A stretch of DNA of 64,000 nucleotides from Lysobacterales bacterium (lineage in GTDB: Bacteria > Pseudomonadota > Gammaproteobacteria > Xanthomonadales > SZUA-38), in NCBI GenBank assembly GCA_030065125.1, contig JASJDM010000009.1:1-64000 (forward strand), given 5' to 3'. The translations under genes were made by a program, and so were the position numbers. A model generated the notes under the pieces. It was not told where the DNA came from and did not search any database. It saw only the letters and a list, made by a program, of their open reading frames with translations. Shown piece by piece: positions 34,683 to 43,389 of this stretch; the first letter of the stretch is position 1; each line of letters begins with the position of its first letter.

Positions 34683-36604
34683 CAGTCAGCCACAAGCCTT
34701 GGCGGCATGGGGCAGTGCAGCGCCGCGCAAATGGCGCGCAGGAGTTCGACCTCTTCCAGGGTGATCTTGCCGTCGTGGCTCATGGTCTTGATCAGAGAGC
34801 GCACCAGCTCTTCCTTGAACAGCGGCAGCAGCCGGTTGAGTTCCTCAAGGGCCTTATCCAGGGTGGAGACCCAGTTGTCCGGCCGGCCGTACTCGGCGCT
34901 TTCCATGGAAAACAGGCTGCCGAAACCGGCTTGGAAGGCGCGCCGCGCCTGTTCCTTGTTCTGGTGCCCCACGTCGGCCAGCACCGCCAGCAGGGCCTTG
35001 ATCTCGTCCCGGGCGTCCTTCAGGTCCAGCTCGTTGGCGCGGCTGGCGGCGGTGGCGGGACTCATGTATTCGGACAGGTAGTGTGTGATCACCTGGGACA
35101 GGGCAAACTCGAACACCGTGACTTCACCGTCGGCCCGGATCAGTTTGCCGATCACGGCCATGTAGATCTCCAGGGCCTGGCGCGGCCGGCGCTTGATAGC
35201 AGGAAAGGCCAGTTCCACCAGTGGCAGCCGGTGCAGGGGATTCAGCTGGTCCACCTCCGGCAGGCAGCCTTCCACCCGGGATCGGTGATTACGACCCATC
35301 TCGCTTTCAATGATCTCCAGCTGGCGGGCGCGAACCGCCGGCTCGCGATCCATCAGCAGGGCCAGCACCACGTCAATGGCGCTGCGCAGGGAGCGGACCT
35401 TCAGCAGCAGCGGGTCGGGCAGGTCGTCGATAAGCTTTTCGGCGTAGACCACGTGATCCCAGCTGGGATTGCCGACGTCTTCCATCAGCTCCTGGGCGTC
35501 GGCCTGTACGGTCGCACCCGCGGCAAATCCCATGGCCGCCTCGTGGGCCGGGGCGGCGGCTGGTTCAACGGGCTCACCCCCAAGGTCCATGCGCACTGCC
35601 AGCTCGCGCAGTTCGCTGGGATCGAAGTGTGGATCTATGGCACGGATCCGGTCGTCCAGGGGGGGATGGGTGGCGAACACCATGCGGCCCACGCCGTCCG
35701 CGAACAGCATGTGACCCACCTCCTCCGCATCAGCAGCCTCCATGCGGCCATGGCCGGAAAACGCGGCGATTTTCTTCAAGGCGCCCGATACGCCGTCCGG
35801 GTCCCGGGTGAACTGCACCGCCGACGCATCCGCCAGGAACTCGCGCTGGCGAGACACCGCGGCCTGGATGACGTGGCCAAAGAACAGGCCGATGTAACCG
35901 ATGGCCGTCAGCGCCAGCCCCACAAACACCAGCGGTGCGCCCTCCTTGCGGGAGCTGCGGGAATAGTAGGAAGCCCGCATGATCTGGCGGCCGGCCAGTC
36001 CGATCATCAGGATGCCAAACAGGATACCCATGAGGCGGATGTTGAGGCGCATGTCGCCGTTGAAAATGTGGCTGAATTCGTGGGCGATGACCCCCTGGAG
36101 TTCCGACCGGTTCAGCTTCTCCAGGGCGCCCCGCGACACCGCCACCGCGGCATCACCCGGTGCATATCCGGCGGCAAAGGCGTTGATGGATTCTTCCGAC
36201 TCCAGTACGTAGACCTCAGGCACGGGCACGCCGGAAGCAATGGCGATTTCTTCCACCACGTTGCGCAGCTGGCGGCGGCGGGGCTCGGTGACGTCGCCGG
36301 ACACCAGGGTACCGCCCATGGAGCGTGCCACGACGCCGCCACCTCCCGACAGCACGGCCAGCTTGAACAGGGTCGCCCCAAGGATTCCCGCCAGGACAAT
36401 GGCCGAAGACCAGACCAGCACCATGGGGTTGTTCTGAATCCACGACCAGGTGGGAACCGCAAGGCCCTCGCTGTTCATATTGGCCATGACCACAAGCACC
36501 ACCAGGTCCACCGCCAGGACGATGCAGACCACCGCCAGGATAAAAACCAGCACGAGCCAGCGGGTGCGCTTTCGCGCCCGATCCTGATGCGCAAAAAAGT
36601 TCAT
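34682..36604 (-). CDS. M48-family metalloprotease with long C-terminal extension
   Basis: A 640-residue HtpX/M48-type membrane protease. It has two N-terminal membrane segments (about 15-40 and 60-83), the zinc motif HEFSH (175-179), a third ligand Glu in EFLADA (about 255) and further hydrophobic segments at about 190-245. HtpX is about 290 residues; here another roughly 300 residues follow, ending in LIKTMSHDGKITLEEVELLR, which looks TerB-like. It lies 36 bp downstream of lemA, a pairing frequent in bacteria and thought to serve membrane protein quality control. Confidence 0.9.
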   Translation of the reverse strand: MNFFAHQDRARKRTRWLVLVFILAVVCIVLAVDLVVLVVMANMNSEGLAVPTWSWIQNNPMVLVWSSAIVLAGILGATLFKLAVLSGGGGVVARSMGGTLVSGDVTEPRRRQLRNVVEEIAIASGVPVPEVYVLESEESINAFAAGYAPGDAAVAVSRGALEKLNRSELQGVIAHEFSHIFNGDMRLNIRLMGILFGILMIGLAGRQIMRASYYSRSSRKEGAPLVFVGLALTAIGYIGLFFGHVIQAAVSRQREFLADASAVQFTRDPDGVSGALKKIAAFSGHGRMEAADAEEVGHMLFADGVGRMVFATHPPLDDRIRAIDPHFDPSELRELAVRMDLGGEPVEPAAAPAHEAAMGFAAGATVQADAQELMEDVGNPSWDHVVYAEKLIDDLPDPLLLKVRSLRSAIDVVLALLMDREPAVRARQLEIIESEMGRNHRSRVEGCLPEVDQLNPLHRLPLVELAFPAIKRRPRQALEIYMAVIGKLIRADGEVTVFEFALSQVITHYLSEYMSPATAASRANELDLKDARDEIKALLAVLADVGHQNKEQARRAFQAGFGSLFSMESAEYGRPDNWVSTLDKALEELNRLLPLFKEELVRSLIKTMSHDGKITLEEVELLRAICAALHCPMPPRLVAD

Positions 36605-36640
36605 TGCCGCCTGGTCAGTGGCACACCATCAGCGAGCCGA

Positions 36641-37222
36641 TCAGAATTCGACCCGGGGTACTTCTCTTTTTGCCTCGTCTTCTATTTCCAGCAGGTCTGC
36701 CGCTTCGAAGCCAAACGAACCGGCGATCATGTTGGCCGGAAAGGTCTCACGGGCGTTGTTGTAGTCCATGACTGAATCGTTGAACCCCTGGCGCGCGAAC
36801 GCCACCTTGTTTTCCGTGGAGGTCAGTTCCTCGGACAGCTGCATCATGTTCTGGTTGGCTTTCAGGTCAGGATAGCTTTCCACCAGGGCAAACAGTTTGC
36901 CCAGGGCACCGGTCAGCATGTTCTCAGCACCGGCCAGCGCGGCCATGGCCGCCGGGTCTCCGGGGTCTCCCGCCGCGGCTTTGAGACCACTGACTGCCTG
37001 GTTACGAGCCTGGATGACCGCTTCCAGGGTTTCCCGCTCGTGACTCATGTATCCCTTGGCCGTCTCCACCAGGTTGGGGATCAGGTCATGCCTGCGGGTC
37101 AGTTGCACATCGATTTGCGCGAATGCATTCTTGTAGCGATTGCGTTTCTTGACCAGCCCGTTATAGAGACTGATTGCAAAAAAAATCGCCGCAACAATGA
37201 GAATAAAAAACGCCCAGCCCAT
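36641..37222 (-). CDS. lemA: LemA family protein
   Basis: A 193-residue protein with one N-terminal membrane segment (GWAFFILIVAAIFFAISLYN) and the four-helix LemA domain (KNAFAQIDVQLTRRHDLIPN, LVETAKGYMSHERETLE, FNDSVMDYNNARETFPANMI). The start at 37222 is preceded by GGGAG; the longer frame to 37246 adds unconserved residues. It heads an operon with the M48 protease, the small membrane protein and the TAXI gene. Confidence 0.93.
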   Translation of the reverse strand: MGWAFFILIVAAIFFAISLYNGLVKKRNRYKNAFAQIDVQLTRRHDLIPNLVETAKGYMSHERETLEAVIQARNQAVSGLKAAAGDPGDPAAMAALAGAENMLTGALGKLFALVESYPDLKANQNMMQLSEELTSTENKVAFARQGFNDSVMDYNNARETFPANMIAGSFGFEAADLLEIEDEAKREVPRVEF

Positions 37223-38480
37223 GGTTGACTCCCTTTGCCATGCCAACTATCGATGGCTCAAGCATACTCCATGCCGCGACCGGGCGTCATGCCTGGTGGT
37301 CACGGTTTTTTGTCTGGCTCTGTTAATTCCCTGCGGCGTCGCACGGGGCGCAGGTCTCGACCAGGCGGTGCAACACCTGGATCACCAGCTGGCCCGTCTG
37401 CAGCGCGATCCCAACATGGTTGGATTGAGCGTCTGCGCCGGCACCTCCAGTGGTATTGTCTACCAGAGGTTCCAGGGGCCTCGACAGCGGGGCAGCCGCC
37501 AGCTCGTGGACGCCGATACGCGATTCCGGGTGGCCTCGCTTTCCAAGGGTTTTGCCGCCACCCTGGCGCTGATGCTGTCGGGTGAACAGGCGGTGCGGCT
37601 GACCGAGCCCGTCACCCGTCACGTTGACTATTTCCAACTGAAACAGCCGGACCAGAGTGCCCGGGTGCAACTTCAGCACCTGCTGAGCCACCAGGTGGGA
37701 TTGCCGCACTACGCTTACGACAAACTGCTGGAGGCCAACTGGTCGCCGGAAAACATTATTCGCCGGCTGGACCGGGTGGACATGACCTGCCCGGTGGGTA
37801 CCTGCTACGGCTACCAGAACACCGCCTACAACATGATGACCCATGTCATCGAGAGCGTCACCGGCGAGAGCTTTGAGCGCCAGGTGGAAAACCGGGTTTT
37901 TCGACCCATGGGCATGAGCGGCACCGGGTTCGGCAAAGATCACCTGGTGCAGGACGACAACTGGGCACGCCCCCACATCGGCCGCTACCACCGATTGCGA
38001 CCGGTGGACGTCAAGACCAATTACTACCAGCTGCCGGCGTCAGCCGGCGTCAACGCCAGCGCCGACGACATGTGCCGCTGGCTGGCCGGTCAGCTGGGCG
38101 GCCGTCCCGAGGTCCTCAGCCAGGAACTGCTGGCCCTGTCCCGGGCACCCCGGGTGGAAACCCGGCGTGAGCTGTACCGCGGCCGCTGGCGGCGGGCGCG
38201 GGTGAAGTCCGCCCACTACGGCATGGGCTGGCGGGTCTATGACTACGCCGGTGAACCCATGGTGTTTCACGCCGGCTCGGTCCAGGGCTACGGCGCAACC
38301 ATTGCCCTGCTGCCGGAACGGGACGTGGGCCTGATGGCGCTGTGGAACTCTGAAACCTCCCGCCCCTGGGCCATAGTGCCCACCTTCGTGGACGCCTACC
38401 TGGGCCTCAAACCTGTGGACTGGATGAAGCTGGATGAACTGGAGGCGGCAGCAGGGACCAGTCGCCACACCGGGGACTGA
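37197..38480 (+). CDS. Serine hydrolase, class C beta-lactamase/penicillin-binding-protein fold
   Basis: A protein of up to 427 residues with a hydrophobic export segment (CLVVTVFCLALLIPCGVARG). Catalytic motifs of the AmpC/PBP4* family are present: SLSK (S-x-x-K), YQN (Y-x-N, in CYGYQNTAYN) and HAGSVQGYG (H-x-G). The substrate is unknown; family members include esterases, peptidases and beta-lactamases. The start is uncertain: ATG 37197, ATG 37221 or GTG 37296 are in frame, and the first two overlap the start of divergent lemA. Confidence 0.85.
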   Translation: MRIKNAQPMVDSLCHANYRWLKHTPCRDRASCLVVTVFCLALLIPCGVARGAGLDQAVQHLDHQLARLQRDPNMVGLSVCAGTSSGIVYQRFQGPRQRGSRQLVDADTRFRVASLSKGFAATLALMLSGEQAVRLTEPVTRHVDYFQLKQPDQSARVQLQHLLSHQVGLPHYAYDKLLEANWSPENIIRRLDRVDMTCPVGTCYGYQNTAYNMMTHVIESVTGESFERQVENRVFRPMGMSGTGFGKDHLVQDDNWARPHIGRYHRLRPVDVKTNYYQLPASAGVNASADDMCRWLAGQLGGRPEVLSQELLALSRAPRVETRRELYRGRWRRARVKSAHYGMGWRVYDYAGEPMVFHAGSVQGYGATIALLPERDVGLMALWNSETSRPWAIVPTFVDAYLGLKPVDWMKLDELEAAAGTSRHTGD

Positions 38481-38494
38481 TCCCTGACGCTCAA

Positions 38495-39376
38495 TCAGAG
38501 AGACTGGTAGAAGAACTCGGCCAGGGCGGCGGGATTGATGAAACCGTTGCCGATCTCGTCGTCCCATTCAGCGCTGGGTTTGGCCGCAACCACCTCCTCC
38601 AGTGACTTGCCGGCCGATTTCATCTCCTTCACCCGGTCACGAATAGTGACCAGCATATCCCGGTAGCCCTGCAGGCCGTCCCGGTCAGTCAGGGGACCAT
38701 GACCCGGGATGACCTGGGTCTCGGCGTCAGCCAAAGTCAGGGCCTTGTCCACCGCCGCGATCACGCCGTTGGCGTTGCCGCCGCTGCCCAGGTCGATGAA
38801 GGGGTACATCTTGTGGAAGAACAGATCCCCCATATGAATGACATTGGCCTTTTCGAAGTGCACGAAGGCGTCACCATCGGTATGGCCCCTGGGGGAATGG
38901 ATGATGTGGGCGTGGTCGCCGTTGAGGCGCAGGGTGACCCGGTCGGTGAAGGTCACTACCGGCAGGGCATCCCGGGGGCTGGGCGGAACCGTACGGTTGA
39001 ACCGCTCCATGACCTGTTCCGTGGACATGCGTTGGTAGACATTGTCATGGGCCACGATAACGGTCCCTTCCTTGCCGAGGTTTTCATTGCCGCCGGTGTG
39101 GTCGAAGTGCCAGTGCGTATTGATCACGAACCGGACGGGCTGATTGCTCAGCTCAGCCACGGCTGCCAGGATCTTTTCAGTCAGGGGCGCATACTGGTCG
39201 TCGATCATGAAGACGCCGTCTTCCCCAACGCTGACGCCGATATTGCCCCCGGAACCCTGCAGCATGTAGATGCCATCCGCAACCTTCGTGGTGGTTATCT
39301 CAACCTGGGAAAAATCCTGCTGCGCCAGCACCGGCGCAGCCAGTACTATCGCCGCCGCGGCTATCCAGTGTCTCAT
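38495..39376 (-). CDS. Secreted metallo-beta-lactamase-fold hydrolase
   Basis: A 293-residue protein with a signal peptide (RHWIAAAAIVLAAPVLAQ). The zinc motif HWHFDHTGG (H-x-H-x-D-H) and the later H (HSPRGHTDGD) and H (IPGHGP) ligands are present. Its substrate is unknown; quinoprotein-relay and lactonase-type MBL proteins look similar. The ATG at 39376 follows a CGGAG ribosome-binding site. It is convergent with the serine hydrolase gene (14-bp gap). Confidence 0.88.
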   Translation of the reverse strand: MRHWIAAAAIVLAAPVLAQQDFSQVEITTTKVADGIYMLQGSGGNIGVSVGEDGVFMIDDQYAPLTEKILAAVAELSNQPVRFVINTHWHFDHTGGNENLGKEGTVIVAHDNVYQRMSTEQVMERFNRTVPPSPRDALPVVTFTDRVTLRLNGDHAHIIHSPRGHTDGDAFVHFEKANVIHMGDLFFHKMYPFIDLGSGGNANGVIAAVDKALTLADAETQVIPGHGPLTDRDGLQGYRDMLVTIRDRVKEMKSAGKSLEEVVAAKPSAEWDDEIGNGFINPAALAEFFYQSL

Positions 39377-39484
39377 TGTGTACTCCGGGTTCCAGACAAG
39401 GGGAGCTGGATTATCCACGCCCGGCAACCCCGCGGCAATGGCATGGGCTTCGATTCGGCCGATGGCCCCGGGGGGTGGCCTGCG

Positions 39485-39490
39485 TATAAT
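39485..39490 (+). promoter_or_regulatory. -10 element for the symporter gene
   Basis: A consensus TATAAT at 39485-39490 lies 32 bp before the ATG at 39523. No convincing -35 is visible at 16-18 bp spacing, so activation by a regulator is possible. A GGAG ribosome-binding site follows. Confidence 0.45.
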
Positions 39491-39522
39491 GACGCCACTT
39501 TATCCCGGCCCTGGAGCCTGTT

Positions 39523-40830
39523 ATGTCACCATCTCACGCCCTCGGTGGCGCACTGACCCGGAGAATCCTGATCGCCCTGGCTGCGGGCATCGTGGTGGGA
39601 GTGATCATCAACCTGGTTGGCTGGGAATGGGGTCAGACGGTACTGGCCCAGGACGTGTTTGACACCTTTGGCCGCATCTTCCTGTTGGGCCTGCAGATGC
39701 TGATCGTGCCGGTGGTACTGGTATCCCTGGTCTGCGGGGTGACCTCCCTGGCCAACCCGGCGGAGCTGGGGCGCATGGGCGGCAAAGCCATTGCGCTGTA
39801 CCTGGCCACCACGGCTCTGGCTATCACCATCGGGCTGACCCTGGCCTCCTTTATCGAGCCCGGGGCCGGCTTCACCCCAAGCTCTGAACCCTTCGAGCCA
39901 CCGCCGGCCCAGTCCATCAAGGAAGTCATCCTCAACATGGTGCCGGCCAATCCCATCAAGGCCATGGCCGAAGGCAAGATGCTGCAGTTGATCGTGTTTG
40001 CCATCCTGCTGGGCCTGTCCATCACCTTTGCCGGGGAATCCGGCAAGAGTATCCGCAAGCTTTTCCAGGACATGAACGAGGTGGTCATGGGCCTGGTGAC
40101 CCTGGTCATGTGGTATGCCCCGATCGGGGTATTTGCCCTGATTGCCAAGATCTGCGCCACCCTCAACTGGGGCGACTTCAAGGAAATGCTGGCCTACTTC
40201 TTCACCGTGGCCGGCGCCCTGATCCTGCACGGAACGGTGACCTACATGATCCTGCTGCGCACCATGGCAGGCCTGAGTCCGCTGATCTTCCTGAAGAAGA
40301 TGCGCACCGCCATGACCTTTGCCTTCAGCACCTCGTCCAGCAACGCCACCATGCCGGTCACCCTGCGCACGGTGGAGAAACGCCTGGGGGTAGACAATTC
40401 CGTCGCCTCATTCACCGTTCCCCTGGGGGCCACCATCAACATGGACGGCACCGCCATCATGCAGGGGGTGGCGACGGTGTTTATCGCCAACGTCTACGGC
40501 GTGGACCTGACCCTGACTCAGCTGATGACCGTGGTGCTGATGGCTGTGCTGGCTTCAGTGGGCACAGCGGGGGTGCCCGGCGTGGGCATCGTCATGCTGG
40601 CCACGGTGCTGGCCCAGGTGGGCCTGCCGGTAGAGGGCATCGCCCTGATCCTCGGCGTGGACCGGGTGCTGGACATGATGCGGACCGTGGTCAACGTGAC
40701 CGGGGATGCCACGGTGACCTCCATCGTGGCCCGCAGCGAAGGGGAGTTCGACATGGACGTGTTCAACGACCCCGAAGCCGGATTCATCGAGCACATCAAG
40801 CCGGAACCCGAGGCGGCACAGGCCGGCTGA
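39523..40830 (+). CDS. Dicarboxylate/amino acid:cation symporter (DAACS family)
   Basis: A 435-residue polytopic transporter of the GltP/DctA family. The Ser-rich re-entrant loop (FAFSTSSSNATMPVTLR), the NMDGTAIMQGVATVF motif and the C-terminal GVDRVLDMMRTVVNVTGDA, including the substrate-binding Asp/Arg/Thr region, are conserved. It imports glutamate, aspartate or C4-dicarboxylates with protons or sodium; which one cannot be told. It is a single-gene unit with its own -10. Confidence 0.95.
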   Translation: MSPSHALGGALTRRILIALAAGIVVGVIINLVGWEWGQTVLAQDVFDTFGRIFLLGLQMLIVPVVLVSLVCGVTSLANPAELGRMGGKAIALYLATTALAITIGLTLASFIEPGAGFTPSSEPFEPPPAQSIKEVILNMVPANPIKAMAEGKMLQLIVFAILLGLSITFAGESGKSIRKLFQDMNEVVMGLVTLVMWYAPIGVFALIAKICATLNWGDFKEMLAYFFTVAGALILHGTVTYMILLRTMAGLSPLIFLKKMRTAMTFAFSTSSSNATMPVTLRTVEKRLGVDNSVASFTVPLGATINMDGTAIMQGVATVFIANVYGVDLTLTQLMTVVLMAVLASVGTAGVPGVGIVMLATVLAQVGLPVEGIALILGVDRVLDMMRTVVNVTGDATVTSIVARSEGEFDMDVFNDPEAGFIEHIKPEPEAAQAG

Positions 40831-41118
40831 TCCACAAGGCGGGTTTCGACCTGCCGCCAGCGACAGTCAAAGCGTCCATTGGTCACCCGGTGCCGCTCCA
40901 GGCGAAATCCGAGCTCCGACTCCCCTGAGCTGGAACCTTGACCTCCACGGGGCTGGCGTTTCGCGGTGGTCATTCTCATTCCCGGGCCAACCCGGACCGT
41001 TGGCCGTGGCAGTCTCTGTGGCAGATCTCTTTGAGGTTTGCGGGCAGCACGCTGACGCACGTCCGCTAGAATAAAAACGGGCACGACGGCAATCTCGCCG
41101 ACCTGGCCACGATTCGAG

Positions 41119-43389
41119 ATGACGGAGCAACCAGACAGGACACCGGACTTCATAGTTGGCGACGCCGCCGTTTACGTCGACGAAGGCCTGCTGCAAAGCC
41201 GACGGGGCGAGGTCCGGCTCGAACCCAAAGTCATGGCCGTACTGGTTGCACTGGCCCGCGAGCCAGGCCAGGTCGTATCCCGGGATCGGCTTTTGAGCGA
41301 GGTCTGGGGGCAAACCGTTGTCAGCGACGATGCCCTCGCTCGCTGCATTTACCAGATCCGTCACGAAGTACCTCCGCTGCTCGCCAACGGCCACGGGCGA
41401 GTCATCGAAACCCTGCGCAAGCGCGGCTACCGTCTCACCGTTCCCGTAACCTCACCGGGCTCGGGATCCTCCGCTGATCCTGCCCCCAAACGCCCGCGCC
41501 ATACGAAGTTCCTGGCGGCCACCGTCGTCGCGCTGGCGGCGATGCTGATAGTGGCATGGGCGGCCGGGTGGCGCGATGGCGGTGGCGAATCCACCGAGCG
41601 GATCAACTCCATTGCCGTGCTTCCGTTTCTTAACCTGACCGGCGATGAAAAATTTGAATATCTGGCCGACGGCTTCAGCGAACAGCTCTCCCACGTCCTG
41701 GCCAACGTGGACAACCTCAAGGTCGCGGCCCGGACGTCGGCCTTTTACTTCAAGGACCGGCCGGCCGACATTCCCGACATTGCTGAAAGACTCAACGTCG
41801 GCGCACTGTTGGAGGGCAGCATTCGCCGCCAGGGCGCCCAGATTCGAGTCACGGCCCAACTCATTCGCAGTGACGGTTTCCATATCTGGTCTCGGGAGTA
41901 CGACCGTCCCCTGGCGGCCACGGTGCAGCTTCAGAGCGAAATTGCAGAACAGATCGCAGTCGAGCTGGGTCTGACCCAGGCAAGTGAAGCCAACGGGGCG
42001 CGCCATCATTCCACCGAAAACTACGCCGCCTACGATGCCTATCTCCGGGGCCGGCTGGCACAGCTGCGCGGCCGTGAAGCAGGCTATGAATCTGCCATAA
42101 GTTTTTTCCAGCAGGCGGTGGAACTGGATTCGGATTTTGCCTTGGCCTATTCCGGCCTGGCCGACAGCTACAGCTTTCAGATCTCCGACGGACCGGTAGA
42201 ACCGGACTCTGCTGCCAAAGCTGCAGAGGCTGCCATCGAGAGGGCGCTGCAATTGGATCCGGAACTGGCCGAGGCCCATGCTTCCCAGGGTCTTTATCTG
42301 TTCGTGACCAGCCGGTACCCGGAAGCCGAAGCGCCGCTGCGGCGGGCCATTGAGCTCAATCCCAATTACGTCAACGCCCATACCTGGCTGGGCCTGGACC
42401 TGGTCTACCAGGATCGCTTCACGGAAGCCATCGCGGCCTATCAGCAGGCCCAGCGATTGAATCCCCTGGACGTTGCGGTCAATCGCAATCTCGGCGCAAA
42501 TCTGCTGCTGGCCGGACGTGCCGACGAGGGGCTGCTTTATCTGCGAACCGTGCAGGAGCTGAAACCGGAGGACCTCCTGAACTATCGCCTGCTGGCGAGC
42601 TGGAACCTCTCTTACGGCCGCTTCGAGCAGGCGCTGGCCTGGGCCGAGGCCGGGCTTGCGGTCGCGCCGGATGATGCCCGTCTTCTCACCCATCTGGGAA
42701 AGACCTACGCCCACCTGGGGGTCTGGGACGCAGCCCGGGAAGCCCTGGCTGCAGCGCGAGCCTCCAACCCCGAAGACGTGATGATGCTGGAAGGTCTGCT
42801 GTCCTCGTTCTGGGCCTCCGGAGACACCCAGGCGGTGCGCGACCTGCTGGTAGAGCTGGGCAGCGAAGACGCACCGCTGGGATCGGGGGAAATCTTCGGC
42901 AAGGCCCGGATACTGCTGCGCTGGCTGATGATCCTGGCGCTGGATGCGGGACGACCGCAGGATGTGATCGAGCTTGCTCATTCCCTGGGCACTGAAAAGA
43001 ACCTGACCTGCGGCGCCTTTGGTTTCCCGGGACCCAAAATGTTCTGGGCACACGCGCTGCACATCACCGGCCAGTACGCAGAAGCCGAAACCATGTCCGC
43101 AGAATGCGTGGAAGACGCGGATCGCGTCCTGGCCAACGGCGGCACCTATCCTGCCGCCCTGTACCGATCGGCCTTGAGCCACCTGCTGGCCGGTGAAGAC
43201 GAGGCCGCGGCGGACGCGTTTCAAATGGCGGTGGACATGGGCTGGCGGGGCTATTGGCTTGCCTGGACCGATCCCCTATGGAAGGCCGGCCGGGACGCAG
43301 CTCCTTTCGCTGGCCTTTTCAGCGAGCTTCACGCGGGCGTAGAGGCGGCCCGGGAAGAGGTGCTCTCAGGGGACTTCAACATAAGGTAG
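41119..43389 (+). CDS. CadC-like transmembrane regulator with TPR domain
   Basis: A 756-residue protein. The N-terminal OmpR/CadC-type winged helix (about 10-108: LLQSRRGEVRLEPKVMAVL, RDRLLSEVWGQTVVSDDALA, VIETLRKRGYRL) is followed by one membrane segment (FLAATVVALAAMLIVAWAAG). Then comes a periplasmic adenylate-cyclase-associated/TolB-N-like region (SIAVLPFLNLTGDEKFEYLADG) and about eight TPR units to the C-terminus. Such ToxR-like proteins sense envelope signals and bind DNA from the membrane. Its 3' end overlaps the convergent decapeptide-repeat gene by 24 bp, and it might regulate that operon (inference). Confidence 0.87.
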   Translation: MTEQPDRTPDFIVGDAAVYVDEGLLQSRRGEVRLEPKVMAVLVALAREPGQVVSRDRLLSEVWGQTVVSDDALARCIYQIRHEVPPLLANGHGRVIETLRKRGYRLTVPVTSPGSGSSADPAPKRPRHTKFLAATVVALAAMLIVAWAAGWRDGGGESTERINSIAVLPFLNLTGDEKFEYLADGFSEQLSHVLANVDNLKVAARTSAFYFKDRPADIPDIAERLNVGALLEGSIRRQGAQIRVTAQLIRSDGFHIWSREYDRPLAATVQLQSEIAEQIAVELGLTQASEANGARHHSTENYAAYDAYLRGRLAQLRGREAGYESAISFFQQAVELDSDFALAYSGLADSYSFQISDGPVEPDSAAKAAEAAIERALQLDPELAEAHASQGLYLFVTSRYPEAEAPLRRAIELNPNYVNAHTWLGLDLVYQDRFTEAIAAYQQAQRLNPLDVAVNRNLGANLLLAGRADEGLLYLRTVQELKPEDLLNYRLLASWNLSYGRFEQALAWAEAGLAVAPDDARLLTHLGKTYAHLGVWDAAREALAAARASNPEDVMMLEGLLSSFWASGDTQAVRDLLVELGSEDAPLGSGEIFGKARILLRWLMILALDAGRPQDVIELAHSLGTEKNLTCGAFGFPGPKMFWAHALHITGQYAEAETMSAECVEDADRVLANGGTYPAALYRSALSHLLAGEDEAAADAFQMAVDMGWRGYWLAWTDPLWKAGRDAAPFAGLFSELHAGVEAAREEVLSGDFNIR

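Noticed and set aside
34715..36775. 686-codon plus-strand frame opposite the M48 protease and lemA genes
   Set aside because: The M48 and LemA motifs on the minus strand are unambiguous; the opposite frame has shadow composition (many His and Gln, Gly) and no domain.
37221..37296. A firm start for the serine hydrolase gene
   Set aside because: Three in-frame starts exist, none with a good ribosome-binding site and two overlapping lemA; the start cannot be decided from the sequence.
41067..41072. TAGAAT as a promoter -10 for the CadC-like gene
   Set aside because: No acceptable -35 at 16-18 bp; the nearest TTGCGG is 23 bp away.
40831..41118. Possible small minus-strand gene (reading MRMTTAKRQPRGG...) between the symporter and the CadC-like gene
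   Set aside because: The frame continues as a shadow into the symporter gene, has no convincing ribosome-binding site or family, and composition is not persuasive.
41452..43224. 590-codon minus-strand frame opposite the CadC/TPR gene
   Set aside because: The winged-helix and TPR pattern is on the plus strand; the antisense frame has no recognisable motif.
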